A stretch of DNA of 15,237 bases, taken from the NCBI GenBank assembly GCA_021736965.1, contig JAIPEV010000021.1, positions 1 through 15,237 of the forward strand, in the 5' to 3' direction. This document shows positions 1 through 7,299 of this stretch, in pieces (position 1 is the stretch's first letter; every line of letters starts with the position of its first letter). Made by a program: the position numbers and the translations under genes. The notes under the pieces are model-generated. The model worked only from the letters and a program-made list of their open reading frames with translations, searched no databases and had not been told where the DNA came from. The DNA comes from Halanaerobiales bacterium (lineage in GTDB: Bacteria; Bacillota; Halanaerobiia; Halanaerobiales; M55B127).

Positions 1-165
1 GGGTTGAACATAACCTGTTCTCCAAGGTTCTGGTCCTAAAGATCTTAAAAAAGTAGATGGACTCATTGTACCCGCACCAACCTCAGTATCATAAGGCTGT
101 TCTATAATACAGTTTTGTTTACTCCAAAAATCATGTAAGTTGTGTATCATATCCTGAAAGTTCAT
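1..165 (-). CDS. glyQ: Glycine-tRNA ligase alpha subunit, N-terminal part (cut by window edge)
   Basis: This is the start of the catalytic alpha subunit of the bacterial alpha2-beta2 glycyl-tRNA synthetase, which charges tRNA-Gly in the cytoplasm; the beta subunit gene glyS normally follows. Only 55 codons are present. Translating the minus strand from an ATG at 165-163 gives MNFQDMIHNLHDFWSKQNC, then IIEQPYDTEVGAGTMSPSTF, then LRSLGPEPWRTGYVQP. The IxQPYDxExGAGTM block and the LGPEPW block are hallmarks of GlyQ. A GGAAGG ribosome site lies about 9 nt upstream. It follows recO, as in many Firmicutes, but an 84-bp spacer with a strong hairpin separates them, so the pair may not simply be co-expressed. 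The spacer shows no T-box leader. Confidence 0.93.
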   Translation of the reverse strand, partial: MNFQDMIHNLHDFWSKQNCIIEQPYDTEVGAGTMSPSTFLRSLGPEPWRTGYVQP

Positions 166-204
166 TATATCATTCCTTCCATTGGTCATCATTTTTAATA
201 CAAA

Positions 205-231
205 TACCTCATCTCAGATTGAGACGAGGTA
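205..231 (-). terminator. Terminator- or attenuator-like hairpin between recO and glyQ
   Basis: On the minus strand, TACCTCGTCTCA (231-220) and TGAGATGAGGTA (216-205) form a 12-bp stem with one G-U pair and a 3-nt loop. A moderately U-rich tail, TTTGTATT, follows. This could end the long phoH-to-recO transcript or attenuate readthrough into glyQ. The tail is not a clean T-run, so full termination is uncertain. Confidence 0.6.
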
Positions 232-243
232 GATCTTTCTACC
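228..243 (-). promoter_or_regulatory. Alternative hairpin overlapping the glyQ upstream terminator
   Basis: On the minus strand GGTAGA (243-238), loop AAGA, TCTACC (233-228) is a perfect 6-bp stem. It shares bases 228-231 with the upstream arm of the 12-bp hairpin at 205-231, so the two cannot form fully at once. This resembles an antiterminator/terminator pair in miniature, but no ligand-binding domain is visible in the 84-bp spacer. Its function is inference only. Confidence 0.3.
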
Positions 244-249
244 CATATT

Positions 250-1023
250 TTAATTTTTATCAAATCCTAATATAATTTGCAAAAATTCTTTCGATTTTAA
301 TTCAAAATCTAGATGGTATACTGAAAAATCATCAATTAATTTATCTAACTTTTTAATTAATTCAGACTTAATTTCTATCTCATCTAATGCCTTCAACCTC
401 ATTCTATATATTCTTTTGATTAAATCCATTTCATTTTGCAGCAGCTTATCAATCTTATAATTTTTTGTTTGAACACATTTCGAGCAGATAAGCCCACCCT
501 CTTTGACATCAAAATACTGTATATCTAATGTTTTATATTTTTTTCCACATTCATAACAGTAGTTTATTGTGGGCTTTAATCCCAAATAAAGTAAAAATAA
601 TAATCTGAAAACAATATTAATTTTTTCTAATTCACCTTGCTTACTTCTTTCTATTTTATAAAATGTATTCAATAATAAAGAAAAAAGATCTGGGTTTGGG
701 TGATATTCCATACCTGCCTTTTCTACCATCTCTGCAAAGTAAGATGAATAGGCCATCTTTTCAAGATTATTCCTGAGATTTTCGAATCTATAAATACTTT
801 CAATATTGTTTAATCTATCCAATGATTTAGTCTTATATACTGTAATATGATTATAGCAAAAAGGTAATACTGAAGCAGATATTTTATTGTTTTTTGAACT
901 TCTTGCTTTTTTTGCAACAGCTCTAATCTTTCCATGTTCTTTTGTAAAAAAAGTAATTATTTTATCTGTTTCACCTAAGTCAAACTGTTTTAATACTATT
1001 GATTCTGTCTTAATTAAAGACAT
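250..1023 (-). CDS. recO: DNA repair protein RecO
   Basis: RecO works with RecF and RecR to load RecA onto SSB-coated single-stranded DNA and to anneal strands in recombinational repair. The 257-residue product has the family's normal length. The N-terminal OB-fold (about 1-80) opens with the typical MSLIKTESIVLKQFDLGETD, in which the 'E-x-D-K-I' step follows. A zinc-finger is visible as C156-x2-C159 and C180-x2-C183, embedded in the helical C-terminal region. The start is ATG at 1023 with AGGAAG just upstream. deoC ends 16 bp before it, so co-transcription is likely. The usual neighbour era lies two genes upstream, with mgtE and deoC interposed. No yqzL-like small gene is seen between recO and glyQ. 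Confidence 0.95.
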   Translation of the reverse strand: MSLIKTESIVLKQFDLGETDKIITFFTKEHGKIRAVAKKARSSKNNKISASVLPFCYNHITVYKTKSLDRLNNIESIYRFENLRNNLEKMAYSSYFAEMVEKAGMEYHPNPDLFSLLLNTFYKIERSKQGELEKINIVFRLLFLLYLGLKPTINYCYECGKKYKTLDIQYFDVKEGGLICSKCVQTKNYKIDKLLQNEMDLIKRIYRMRLKALDEIEIKSELIKKLDKLIDDFSVYHLDFELKSKEFLQIILGFDKN

Positions 1024-1039
1024 TAAATCTTCCTACTTT

Positions 1040-1723
1040 CTATTCTTCGTTGTCAGTTACTATCTGTACACCAGAGCTAGCACCAATTCTATTTGCACCT
1101 GCATCTAACATATTAAGAGCATCTTCAAAGTTTTTAATTCCTCCTGATGCTTTTACCCCAATATCTCTACCGACTGTTTTCCGCATGATACTTACCTTTT
1201 CGACTTGAGCCCCGGCTGGACCAAATCCAGTTGATGTTTTTACAAAGTCTCCACCTGCATCTTTGACTATTTGGCAGGCTTTGACAATTTCATCATTAGT
1301 TAAATAACATGTCTCTAAAATAATCTTAACAATTACATCGGATGACACCCCAGAAGATTTAGTTGCATCTTTAACTGCTTTTATATCTGATCTTACTAAA
1401 TCATATGCACCAGATTTAAAAGCACCAATATTCATTACCATATCAACTTCTTGAGCACCATTCTTTATAGCATTTTTTGTTTCAAATGTCTTTGTCTCAG
1501 TAGTGTTAGCCCCCAATGGAAATCCTATTACTGTTGCCACTTTAACAGATGATTCTTCTAACATTTTATTTGCTAATGGTACATAAATCGGATTTACACA
1601 GACAGATGCAAACTGATGTTCTAAAGCCTCTTCACAAAGTTTTTTAATCTCACCGACTGTAGCTGTTGCCTTCAGATTCGTATGATCAATCATCTTAGCC
1701 ATATCCCTCGGTTTAATTGCCAC
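1040..1723 (-). CDS. deoC: Deoxyribose-phosphate aldolase
   Basis: DeoC is a cytoplasmic class I aldolase that splits 2-deoxyribose 5-phosphate into acetaldehyde and glyceraldehyde 3-phosphate, the last step of deoxynucleoside breakdown. The 227-residue TIM barrel matches family length. The Schiff-base lysine is K162 in VKTSTGFG, with the partner lysine K191 in VKASGGI and the conserved acid D94 in EVDMVMNIGAF. The start is GTG (1723-1721), supported by GGAGGAG about 10 nt upstream; an in-frame ATG seven codons later has no comparable site. mgtE ends 21 bp upstream and recO starts 16 bp downstream. Together with cdd in the same operon it suggests pyrimidine deoxynucleoside salvage. Confidence 0.96.
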   Translation of the reverse strand: MAIKPRDMAKMIDHTNLKATATVGEIKKLCEEALEHQFASVCVNPIYVPLANKMLEESSVKVATVIGFPLGANTTETKTFETKNAIKNGAQEVDMVMNIGAFKSGAYDLVRSDIKAVKDATKSSGVSSDVIVKIILETCYLTNDEIVKACQIVKDAGGDFVKTSTGFGPAGAQVEKVSIMRKTVGRDIGVKASGGIKNFEDALNMLDAGANRIGASSGVQIVTDNEE

Positions 1724-1744
1724 TTAAAAATCACTCCTCCTCTA

Positions 1745-3076
1745 TTATAAAAAGTTATTAATTAATAATGAAGCCATATAAAAATAAATAAATAATCCTG
1801 TAACATCTACTATTGTTGTAATAAATGGTCCAGATGCAATTGCAGGATCAATACCTAATCCATCCATTACAAAAGGAACAGAAGTTCCAACAAAGATTGC
1901 TGTTAAAAGTGTAACAAACATTGATACACCAACAACAATTCCTAATATTGCGTCTCCTTGCCACAGCAATACAATACTACCAATTGAACCTCCTAAAATT
2001 AATGCCATTATCAATCCAACCTTTATCTCTCTATAAACATGTGAAAAATAATCTGATAGATAAAGCTTATTTGTAGCCAGACCTCTAACTACTACAGCAA
2101 GAGACTGGGTACCAACATTACCACCCATATCCATTAATACTGGAATGAAAAAAGCGAGCGCTACTACTGCTTTTAAAGACTCTTCAAAACTTTGGATTAC
2201 TGAACCAGACATCATATCTCCAACAAGTAAAATCAAAAGCCAGGGTAATCTTTTTTTTATTATTGATAACAGTCCACCTTTTACATCATAAACATTAGTT
2301 GTTGCTGCCATTTTATATATATCTTCTGTTGCTTCATTTTCAATAACTTCTAAGATATCGTCTATTGTTATAATGCCTAACATCTGTTCGTTTTTATTTA
2401 CAACAGGTACTGCTAAAAGATCATACTTATTTAAAACATCAGCAACATCTTCCTGATCCATATTTACATAAACTTTAATAACATCTTTACTCATAATATC
2501 TTTTATTATTTGATCTGGCTCTGAAGATAATAACTGTCTAACAGATAATACACCTTTTAATTTCTTAGTCCTTGTTATTATATAAATATAATAGATCATT
2601 TCTGGTTCAGATATTATTCTTCTTAACTTTTCTAAAACCTGTTGAACCGTATTATCTTGATAAAAGACAATAAACTGTGTATTCATTAGACCGCCAGCGG
2701 TCTCTTCACTATAACCTAGTAGTCTTTGTAGCTCTTTTGCCTGATCAGTCTTTAACTTATTTAAAGTATCCTTTACTTTACCTACAGGCATCTTCCCTAA
2801 AAAATCAGCAGCATCATCAGCATACATAGTTGTTAGTATTTTTGATAGTTTGTCTGAATCAAACTTTTCTGCTATATAGTAAGATGTTTTATAATCTAAA
2901 TCTCTAATAATTTCTCCCAAACTTAAATAATCTATTATATCTATAACATCTTTTAACATTTCAGGAGATAGTCTGTTTAAAAATTCAGCCTTATCAGCAG
3001 GATAGCTCTTTTCCCAGAAATCTTGTAAATTATTATATTTATCAGGTATAAATTCTTTTATTTGGGTTTTATCCAT
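1745..3076 (-). CDS. mgtE: MgtE-type magnesium transporter
   Basis: MgtE is a homodimeric inner-membrane Mg2+ channel whose cytoplasmic sensor closes the pore when Mg2+ is high. The 443-residue product has the full architecture: a helical N domain (about 1-125), a CBS pair (about 130-250) and a membrane domain of five predicted helices (about 275-443). Pore-region signatures include PVLMDMGGNVGTQS (starting at P322) and GPFITTIVDVTG (416-427), where D424 fits the conserved acid of the ion site. The ATG start at 3076 has AAGAGGTG upstream. era ends 11 bp upstream and deoC starts 21 bp downstream. MgtE is not a usual member of the era-recO cluster. The M-box riboswitch often found before mgtE is absent here, as expected for an internal operon gene. 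Confidence 0.95.
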   Translation of the reverse strand: MDKTQIKEFIPDKYNNLQDFWEKSYPADKAEFLNRLSPEMLKDVIDIIDYLSLGEIIRDLDYKTSYYIAEKFDSDKLSKILTTMYADDAADFLGKMPVGKVKDTLNKLKTDQAKELQRLLGYSEETAGGLMNTQFIVFYQDNTVQQVLEKLRRIISEPEMIYYIYIITRTKKLKGVLSVRQLLSSEPDQIIKDIMSKDVIKVYVNMDQEDVADVLNKYDLLAVPVVNKNEQMLGIITIDDILEVIENEATEDIYKMAATTNVYDVKGGLLSIIKKRLPWLLILLVGDMMSGSVIQSFEESLKAVVALAFFIPVLMDMGGNVGTQSLAVVVRGLATNKLYLSDYFSHVYREIKVGLIMALILGGSIGSIVLLWQGDAILGIVVGVSMFVTLLTAIFVGTSVPFVMDGLGIDPAIASGPFITTIVDVTGLFIYFYMASLLINNFL

Positions 3077-3087
3077 ACTTTCACCTC

Positions 3088-3972
3088 TTATGCCTTATAA
3101 CCCATTCTTTTTAGCAAGGTATCATTATCCCGCCAGTTTTTTTCTATTTTTATCCATAAATCAAGATAGACCTTTTCTTGAAGAAGTCTTTCAATGTCTT
3201 TACGAGCTCTCATTCCTATTTTTTTTAACATTTTACCATTTTTGCCAATGATAATACCTTTGTGTGACTTTTTTTCGACAAATATATTTGCCCGTATATA
3301 GAATATATCATCTTTTCTTTCTTTCATTTCTTCAATTATTACTGCAATTCCAAAAGGAACTTCTTCTCTTAACAAATAAAATGTTTTCTCTCTAATCATC
3401 TCAGCAATGATGAATTGTTCTATCTGATCGGTAATCATATCATCTGGATAATATTGAGGTCCTTCTGGTAAAAGTGTAAATATTTCTCTTAAAAGGTTAT
3501 CTATATTACGACCAGTTTTAGATGAGATTGGTATAAGATCTTGCTCTATATGTTTTTGATACTCTTTTATTATTAAAGGTAGCTCTTTCTTTTTTATTCT
3601 ATCAATTTTATTTAAGATTATTATAGATGGTTGTTTTGAGTTTTTTATCTGCTCATAAATCATCTTATCTTCACTGGTAAATCTTCTGGTTGCTTCTAGC
3701 ATAAAAACAATTAGATCTATACCATCTAAACTCCTATATGCTTCATTAACCATAAATTTATCCAGGTCATTTTTTGTTTTATAAATGCCTGGAGTATCAA
3801 CAAATATTATCTGACCTTCTTTTTCTGTATATATTGCCTTAATAGAATTTCTCGTAGTCTGTGGGCGTGGTGATGTTATAGAAATTTTTTCTCCAATCAA
3901 ATAGTTAACTAAAGTAGATTTCCCAACATTTGGACGCCCAATAATTGTTACAAATCCAGATTTATAACTCAT
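3088..3972 (-). CDS. era: GTPase Era
   Basis: Era is an essential GTPase that binds the 3' end of 16S rRNA during 30S subunit assembly, at the membrane-cytoplasm interface. The 294-residue protein has the normal length. GTPase motifs are G1 GRPNVGKS (12-19), the switch I segment PQTTR (37-41), G3 DTPG (59-62), G4 NKID (121-124) and G5 SSK (150-152). The C-terminal KH RNA-binding domain shows the GxxG-type loop in GIIIGKNGKMLKKIG (239-253). Its ATG overlaps the cdd stop as ATGA (3969-3972), implying translational coupling. ybeY and phoH in the same operon also act in rRNA and RNA metabolism. Confidence 0.97.
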   Translation of the reverse strand: MSYKSGFVTIIGRPNVGKSTLVNYLIGEKISITSPRPQTTRNSIKAIYTEKEGQIIFVDTPGIYKTKNDLDKFMVNEAYRSLDGIDLIVFMLEATRRFTSEDKMIYEQIKNSKQPSIIILNKIDRIKKKELPLIIKEYQKHIEQDLIPISSKTGRNIDNLLREIFTLLPEGPQYYPDDMITDQIEQFIIAEMIREKTFYLLREEVPFGIAVIIEEMKERKDDIFYIRANIFVEKKSHKGIIIGKNGKMLKKIGMRARKDIERLLQEKVYLDLWIKIEKNWRDNDTLLKRMGYKA

Positions 3973-4376
3973 TTTTCCATATCTTCCCTATTAAATGAGC
4001 CAGGTAATAGTTCATTATTTGTCTTTATTATCATGTTTTTATCATAAGTCATCATAATAATATCAATGTCTTTACTAAATTCATTTATAACCTGCCTACA
4101 AGCTCCACATGGTGATACTGGTTTTTTTGTGTTGCTAAGTATTAATAATGTCTTAAACTCTTTATATCCTTCTGAAACAGCTTTAAAAACTGCGGTTCTT
4201 TCCGCACACATAGTAGATCCATAAGCTGCATTTTCTATGTTAACACCTGTAAAAAACTTCCCTTCTTTTGTCATCAAAACTGCTGCTAAAGGAAACTTAG
4301 AATAGGGTACATACGCTTTTTCAATTGTCTCTTTTGCTAGTTCATACATCTTATCTATTGTTTTTTTATCGACCAT
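3969..4376 (-). CDS. cdd: Cytidine deaminase
   Basis: Cdd deaminates cytidine and deoxycytidine to uridine and deoxyuridine in pyrimidine salvage. The 135-residue product is the size of the tetrameric, one-zinc bacterial enzymes. The active-site signature is visible: N46 and E48 in VNIENAAYG bind ribose, C57-A-E59 supplies a zinc ligand and the catalytic glutamate, and PCGAC gives zinc ligands C90 and C93. The C-terminal LLPGSF motif is also conserved. The start at 4376 has a GGGAGG site that falls inside the last codons of the upstream YerB-like gene (stop at 4379-4381), and its stop overlaps era. The cdd-era pairing is the standard Firmicute arrangement. Confidence 0.96.
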   Translation of the reverse strand: MVDKKTIDKMYELAKETIEKAYVPYSKFPLAAVLMTKEGKFFTGVNIENAAYGSTMCAERTAVFKAVSEGYKEFKTLLILSNTKKPVSPCGACRQVINEFSKDIDIIMMTYDKNMIIKTNNELLPGSFNREDMEK

Positions 4377-4378
4377 AA

Positions 4379-5524
4379 TTATTTCCTCCCTTGATAGGAG
4401 ATATTAGTACTTAAAGGTACAATTTGAATCCATGTTTTGCCAGGATTTAAGGTGATTAAATTATTATCTTGATCATAAAATTTAGTCATCGCTCCATCTT
4501 CTTTCTTCCAGTACCCTTCTGTAACAACTCCATTTCTAAAATATAACGCTTTATTTTGACCTTCCAGATTAATAGTAAGTCTACCTATCTTATCTTTAAC
4601 TTTGGTTTCTGTAAACTGAATTATTATATTATTTGTAGATAACTGGTTACCATTCTCAGTTTTATGAGGATTATCCATATCTTTTATATACCTGTAATAT
4701 AAGTTTTGGTTTTGATCATACTCATATAAAACTTGGTAACTACCCCAATAGTTAATAGTAATTAAATCAGCTGCTTTTTTTGCATTTGATATTATTATAA
4801 TATCTGCAAAGTTAAATCTGTATTCGTACTCTATACCCACCATATTTTCTAAATAATCATCTATTCTATATAAACCAGTGTATAAATTGTGTGGACTCTT
4901 TCTTAATTGACTTCTCCAATAATACTTACCATTATAAATTTGATCTAAGTTTTTAATATTATTTTCTTCTAAATATTGAAAACCATCAGGACTTGCACCT
5001 GCATGTAATAATAATGAATCATATTCTTCTGCGATCTCAATCATATAAGGTCGCAAACTTCTAATAGGTCCTATTTTATCCGGTATTTCAGACCAGTAAA
5101 GGGCTAAAAATCTTGTAATGCCACCTTCTACTAAAAATTCATAAACAATAGATGCTTTATCAAGCCCTGACTGTGGCCTGGCTTTAGGGGTGTTTTCAAC
5201 ACTTACCATCACAGCTCTATGAAGGGTATTATCTTCTAAAGGAAGATATGTAAACTTTGAAAAATTTACCTCTTTTTTTAATTCATCTTCTTCTTGGTCT
5301 TTTTTTTGATCATCTAAATCTTCTACTTCATCTTCTACTTTACCTTCTGTCTCTTTTTGTTCTTTATTTTGGACTATTTGATCAACCTTTTGATCTGTCT
5401 TTTTTGTCAAGGTACTTTCTGTTGTATCTTGCTTTAAATCATCTAAATCATCTTTTAGTAACACTGCTGAAAAACCTACAATTAATAATATAATTATAAG
5501 TCCGTATAGTAACCATCTTTTCAT
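4379..5524 (-). CDS. YerB-like DUF3048 membrane-anchored protein
   Basis: This belongs to the DUF3048 (YerB) family of extracytoplasmic proteins with no firmly established activity. Residues about 5-24 form one hydrophobic membrane segment after a basic start. There is no cysteine lipobox, although many relatives are lipoproteins, so it is probably anchored by an uncleaved helix. A charged, low-complexity linker rich in D, E, K and Q spans about 25-90. The N-terminal DUF3048 domain follows, with the family block PKARPQSGLDKASIVYEFLV, then EGGITRFLALY and GPIRSLRPY. The C-terminal domain ends near GKTWIQIVP. The frame allows ATG at 5527 and 5524; GGGGTG sits 5 nt from the second but only 2 nt from the first, so 5524 is preferred. 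It occupies, with the CorC-like gene, the place where dgkA usually lies. Confidence 0.85.
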   Translation of the reverse strand: MKRWLLYGLIIILLIVGFSAVLLKDDLDDLKQDTTESTLTKKTDQKVDQIVQNKEQKETEGKVEDEVEDLDDQKKDQEEDELKKEVNFSKFTYLPLEDNTLHRAVMVSVENTPKARPQSGLDKASIVYEFLVEGGITRFLALYWSEIPDKIGPIRSLRPYMIEIAEEYDSLLLHAGASPDGFQYLEENNIKNLDQIYNGKYYWRSQLRKSPHNLYTGLYRIDDYLENMVGIEYEYRFNFADIIIISNAKKAADLITINYWGSYQVLYEYDQNQNLYYRYIKDMDNPHKTENGNQLSTNNIIIQFTETKVKDKIGRLTINLEGQNKALYFRNGVVTEGYWKKEDGAMTKFYDQDNNLITLNPGKTWIQIVPLSTNISYQGRK

Positions 5525-5573
5525 CATTACACCCCAATAGTTTATTAATTTATCTTAAAAATAATAGCTGATA

Positions 5574-6827
5574 TTACTTTAATTGTTTAATAGGTTCACT
5601 TGTATAAATTCTTAACTTCTGTATTCTGTGTTCATCTATTTTTTCAATCTCTATAGTTACTCCATCTAATTCTATTTTTTCTTTTTCTTTTGGTAAATAA
5701 CCCAACCTATGAAGCACAAAACCACTAATAGTTTCATAACTTTCCTCATCTAAAAGAGGTACCGGAAGAATTTCATTTAGATCATCTAAATCAACTCTAG
5801 CATCAACTAAGATTTCTTTATTGTTTATCAAGTTAATCTGCTTATCTTCAAGATCAAACTCATCTTGAATGTCACCAACAAGTTCTTCTAAAAGATCTTC
5901 AATTGTAATTAAACCTGATGTTCCTCCATATTCATCTAAAATAACAGCCATATGTTCTCTTCTGTTTTGCATTTCTTTTAATAGTTTATTAATCTGTTTA
6001 CTTTCAGGAATAAAGTATATTGGTTTAATTAAATTCTCTAAGGTAAGATCTTCTTTACCCTCTTGTAAAAGTTGTAATAAATCCTTTACATAGATTAGAC
6101 CAATTATATCATCAATACTCTCTTCATATACAGGAATTCTGGAATGACCTTGTTCAACTGCAAGTTCTACTAATTCATTAATAGAAGCTTCTTTACTTAT
6201 ACATACCATATCAATTCTTGGAACCATTATTTCCTTTACTATAGTATCATCGAACTCAAAAACACTCTGGATCATCTTTTTTTCGCTTTCTTTTATGACA
6301 CCTTCTTCTTCACTTACACTTACAAAACCTATTATCTCTTCTTCACTAATAAAAGCAGATGATATCATCTTGTTTTCTCCTATTAGTTTCTTAATCAAAA
6401 AAGTAAAAAACCAAATAATTGGATATAGTATTTTTTCAAGCCATAACAAGATAATTGCAGAATTTTTTGCATATTTAATAGGTTTACTATTTCCAAGTGA
6501 TTTTGGTGTAATTTCACCAAAAACTAATATTACAAAGGTTACAATACCTGTTGCAATACCAACACCTTTACTTCCAAATAAGTTAATTGCAATAGATGTT
6601 GCTATTGCAGAAGCAGCAATATTTGCTAAGTTATTACCTATTAATATTGTTGTAAGCAATTTTGTTTGATCATTAAGTAAATTATCAACCTTTGATGCTT
6701 TATTATCCCCATCATTGGCTAACTCTCTTATTTTCACTCTATTTGCAGACATAAACGCAGTTTCAGATCCGGAAAAAAATCCAGAAAGAATGAGTAGAAA
6801 TAGAAAGCCAACTAAATTAATATACAT
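5574..6827 (-). CDS. CNNM/CorC-type CBS membrane protein (UPF0053, 'hemolysin-like')
   Basis: This is a DUF21-CBS-CBS-CorC_HlyC protein of the TlyC/CorC/YhdP group, which is linked to Mg2+ or other divalent cation export and only historically called hemolysin. The 417-residue product has the DUF21 membrane domain (about 1-190) with SGFFSGSETAFMSANR near the start and GEITPKS in a later helix. A CBS pair follows (about 200-320), with IMVPRIDMVCI and DEYGGTSGLITIEDLLEEL, and a C-terminal CorC_HlyC domain (about 335-410). The longest frame starts at a TTG (6833), but GGAGGG sits 9 nt before the ATG at 6827 and only 3 nt before the TTG, so ATG is chosen. With mgtE in the same operon, two Mg2+-related membrane proteins are co-transcribed. 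It sits between ybeY and yerB, where dgkA is usual. Confidence 0.9.
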   Translation of the reverse strand: MYINLVGFLFLLILSGFFSGSETAFMSANRVKIRELANDGDNKASKVDNLLNDQTKLLTTILIGNNLANIAASAIATSIAINLFGSKGVGIATGIVTFVILVFGEITPKSLGNSKPIKYAKNSAIILLWLEKILYPIIWFFTFLIKKLIGENKMISSAFISEEEIIGFVSVSEEEGVIKESEKKMIQSVFEFDDTIVKEIMVPRIDMVCISKEASINELVELAVEQGHSRIPVYEESIDDIIGLIYVKDLLQLLQEGKEDLTLENLIKPIYFIPESKQINKLLKEMQNRREHMAVILDEYGGTSGLITIEDLLEELVGDIQDEFDLEDKQINLINNKEILVDARVDLDDLNEILPVPLLDEESYETISGFVLHRLGYLPKEKEKIELDGVTIEIEKIDEHRIQKLRIYTSEPIKQLK

Positions 6828-6870
6828 TCTCAAATGCCCTCCAATGTAATTTCCTGTCTAAATTATAAAG

Positions 6871-7299
6871 TTATCGATTTATCTCTAAATCTTTTAAAAT
6901 TCTTTCTTCCTTTTTTCTCATCTCCTGTTTTTCACCTTCAGTCTTATGATTATAACCTAAAAGATGCAAAATACCGTGTGTAACAAGAAAACAAACTTCT
7001 CTTTTAAAAGAATGACCATAATCTTTTGACTGACTTAATGCCCTTTCTAAAGAAATTATTATATCTCCTAAAATTTCTTTATCCATCGGAAAAGATAATA
7101 CATCTGTTACTTCATCTTTATTTCTAAACTTCTTATTTAGTTCCTTTATCTTGTTATTATCTACTAATGCGATACTAATCTCCACACCATCATAACCTTC
7201 CATAGCTGTTGCCTTTGAAATAATATTTTCAAAATCATTATAAAGATCACTATCTATATTAACCTTATCTTGCTGATTATTTATTTCCATTTTTATCAT
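6871..7299 (-). CDS. ybeY: Endoribonuclease YbeY (rRNA maturation factor)
   Basis: YbeY is a zinc metalloprotein needed for 16S rRNA 3'-end maturation and ribosome quality control. The family signature H-x3-H-x5-H is visible as HGILHLLGYNH near the C-terminus, after the conserved VLSFPM region. The open frame has three in-frame ATGs (7308, 7299, 7290) because ATGATAAAA is repeated. The ribosome site AAAAGG abuts the first ATG and lies 9 nt before the second, so 7299 is the best start (142 residues); 7290 remains possible. The start lies inside the end of pgpH, so the genes overlap by 23 bp in different frames and are probably coupled. Adjacency to phoH-pgpH is the standard Firmicute order. 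Confidence 0.94.
   Translation of the reverse strand: MIKMEINNQQDKVNIDSDLYNDFENIISKATAMEGYDGVEISIALVDNNKIKELNKKFRNKDEVTDVLSFPMDKEILGDIIISLERALSQSKDYGHSFKREVCFLVTHGILHLLGYNHKTEGEKQEMRKKEERILKDLEINR

Noticed and set aside
166..249. A glycine T-box riboswitch upstream of glyQ
   Set aside because: The spacer is only 84 bp and shows no T-box bulge sequence or specifier stem.
887..1108. Open frames on the + strand across recO, yerB, corC-like, pgpH, CcpN-like and floA genes
   Set aside because: Each lies antisense to a well-supported minus-strand gene, lacks a ribosome site and known motifs, and has composition expected of a reverse frame.
5257..5493. Leucine-rich + strand frame as a small membrane protein
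   Set aside because: It is the antisense of the Lys/Asp/Glu/Gln linker of the YerB-like gene, which produces Leu/Phe-rich reverse frames automatically.
5574..6827. Annotation as a hemolysin or virulence factor
   Set aside because: The name is historical; the domain order is that of CNNM/CorC cation-related proteins.
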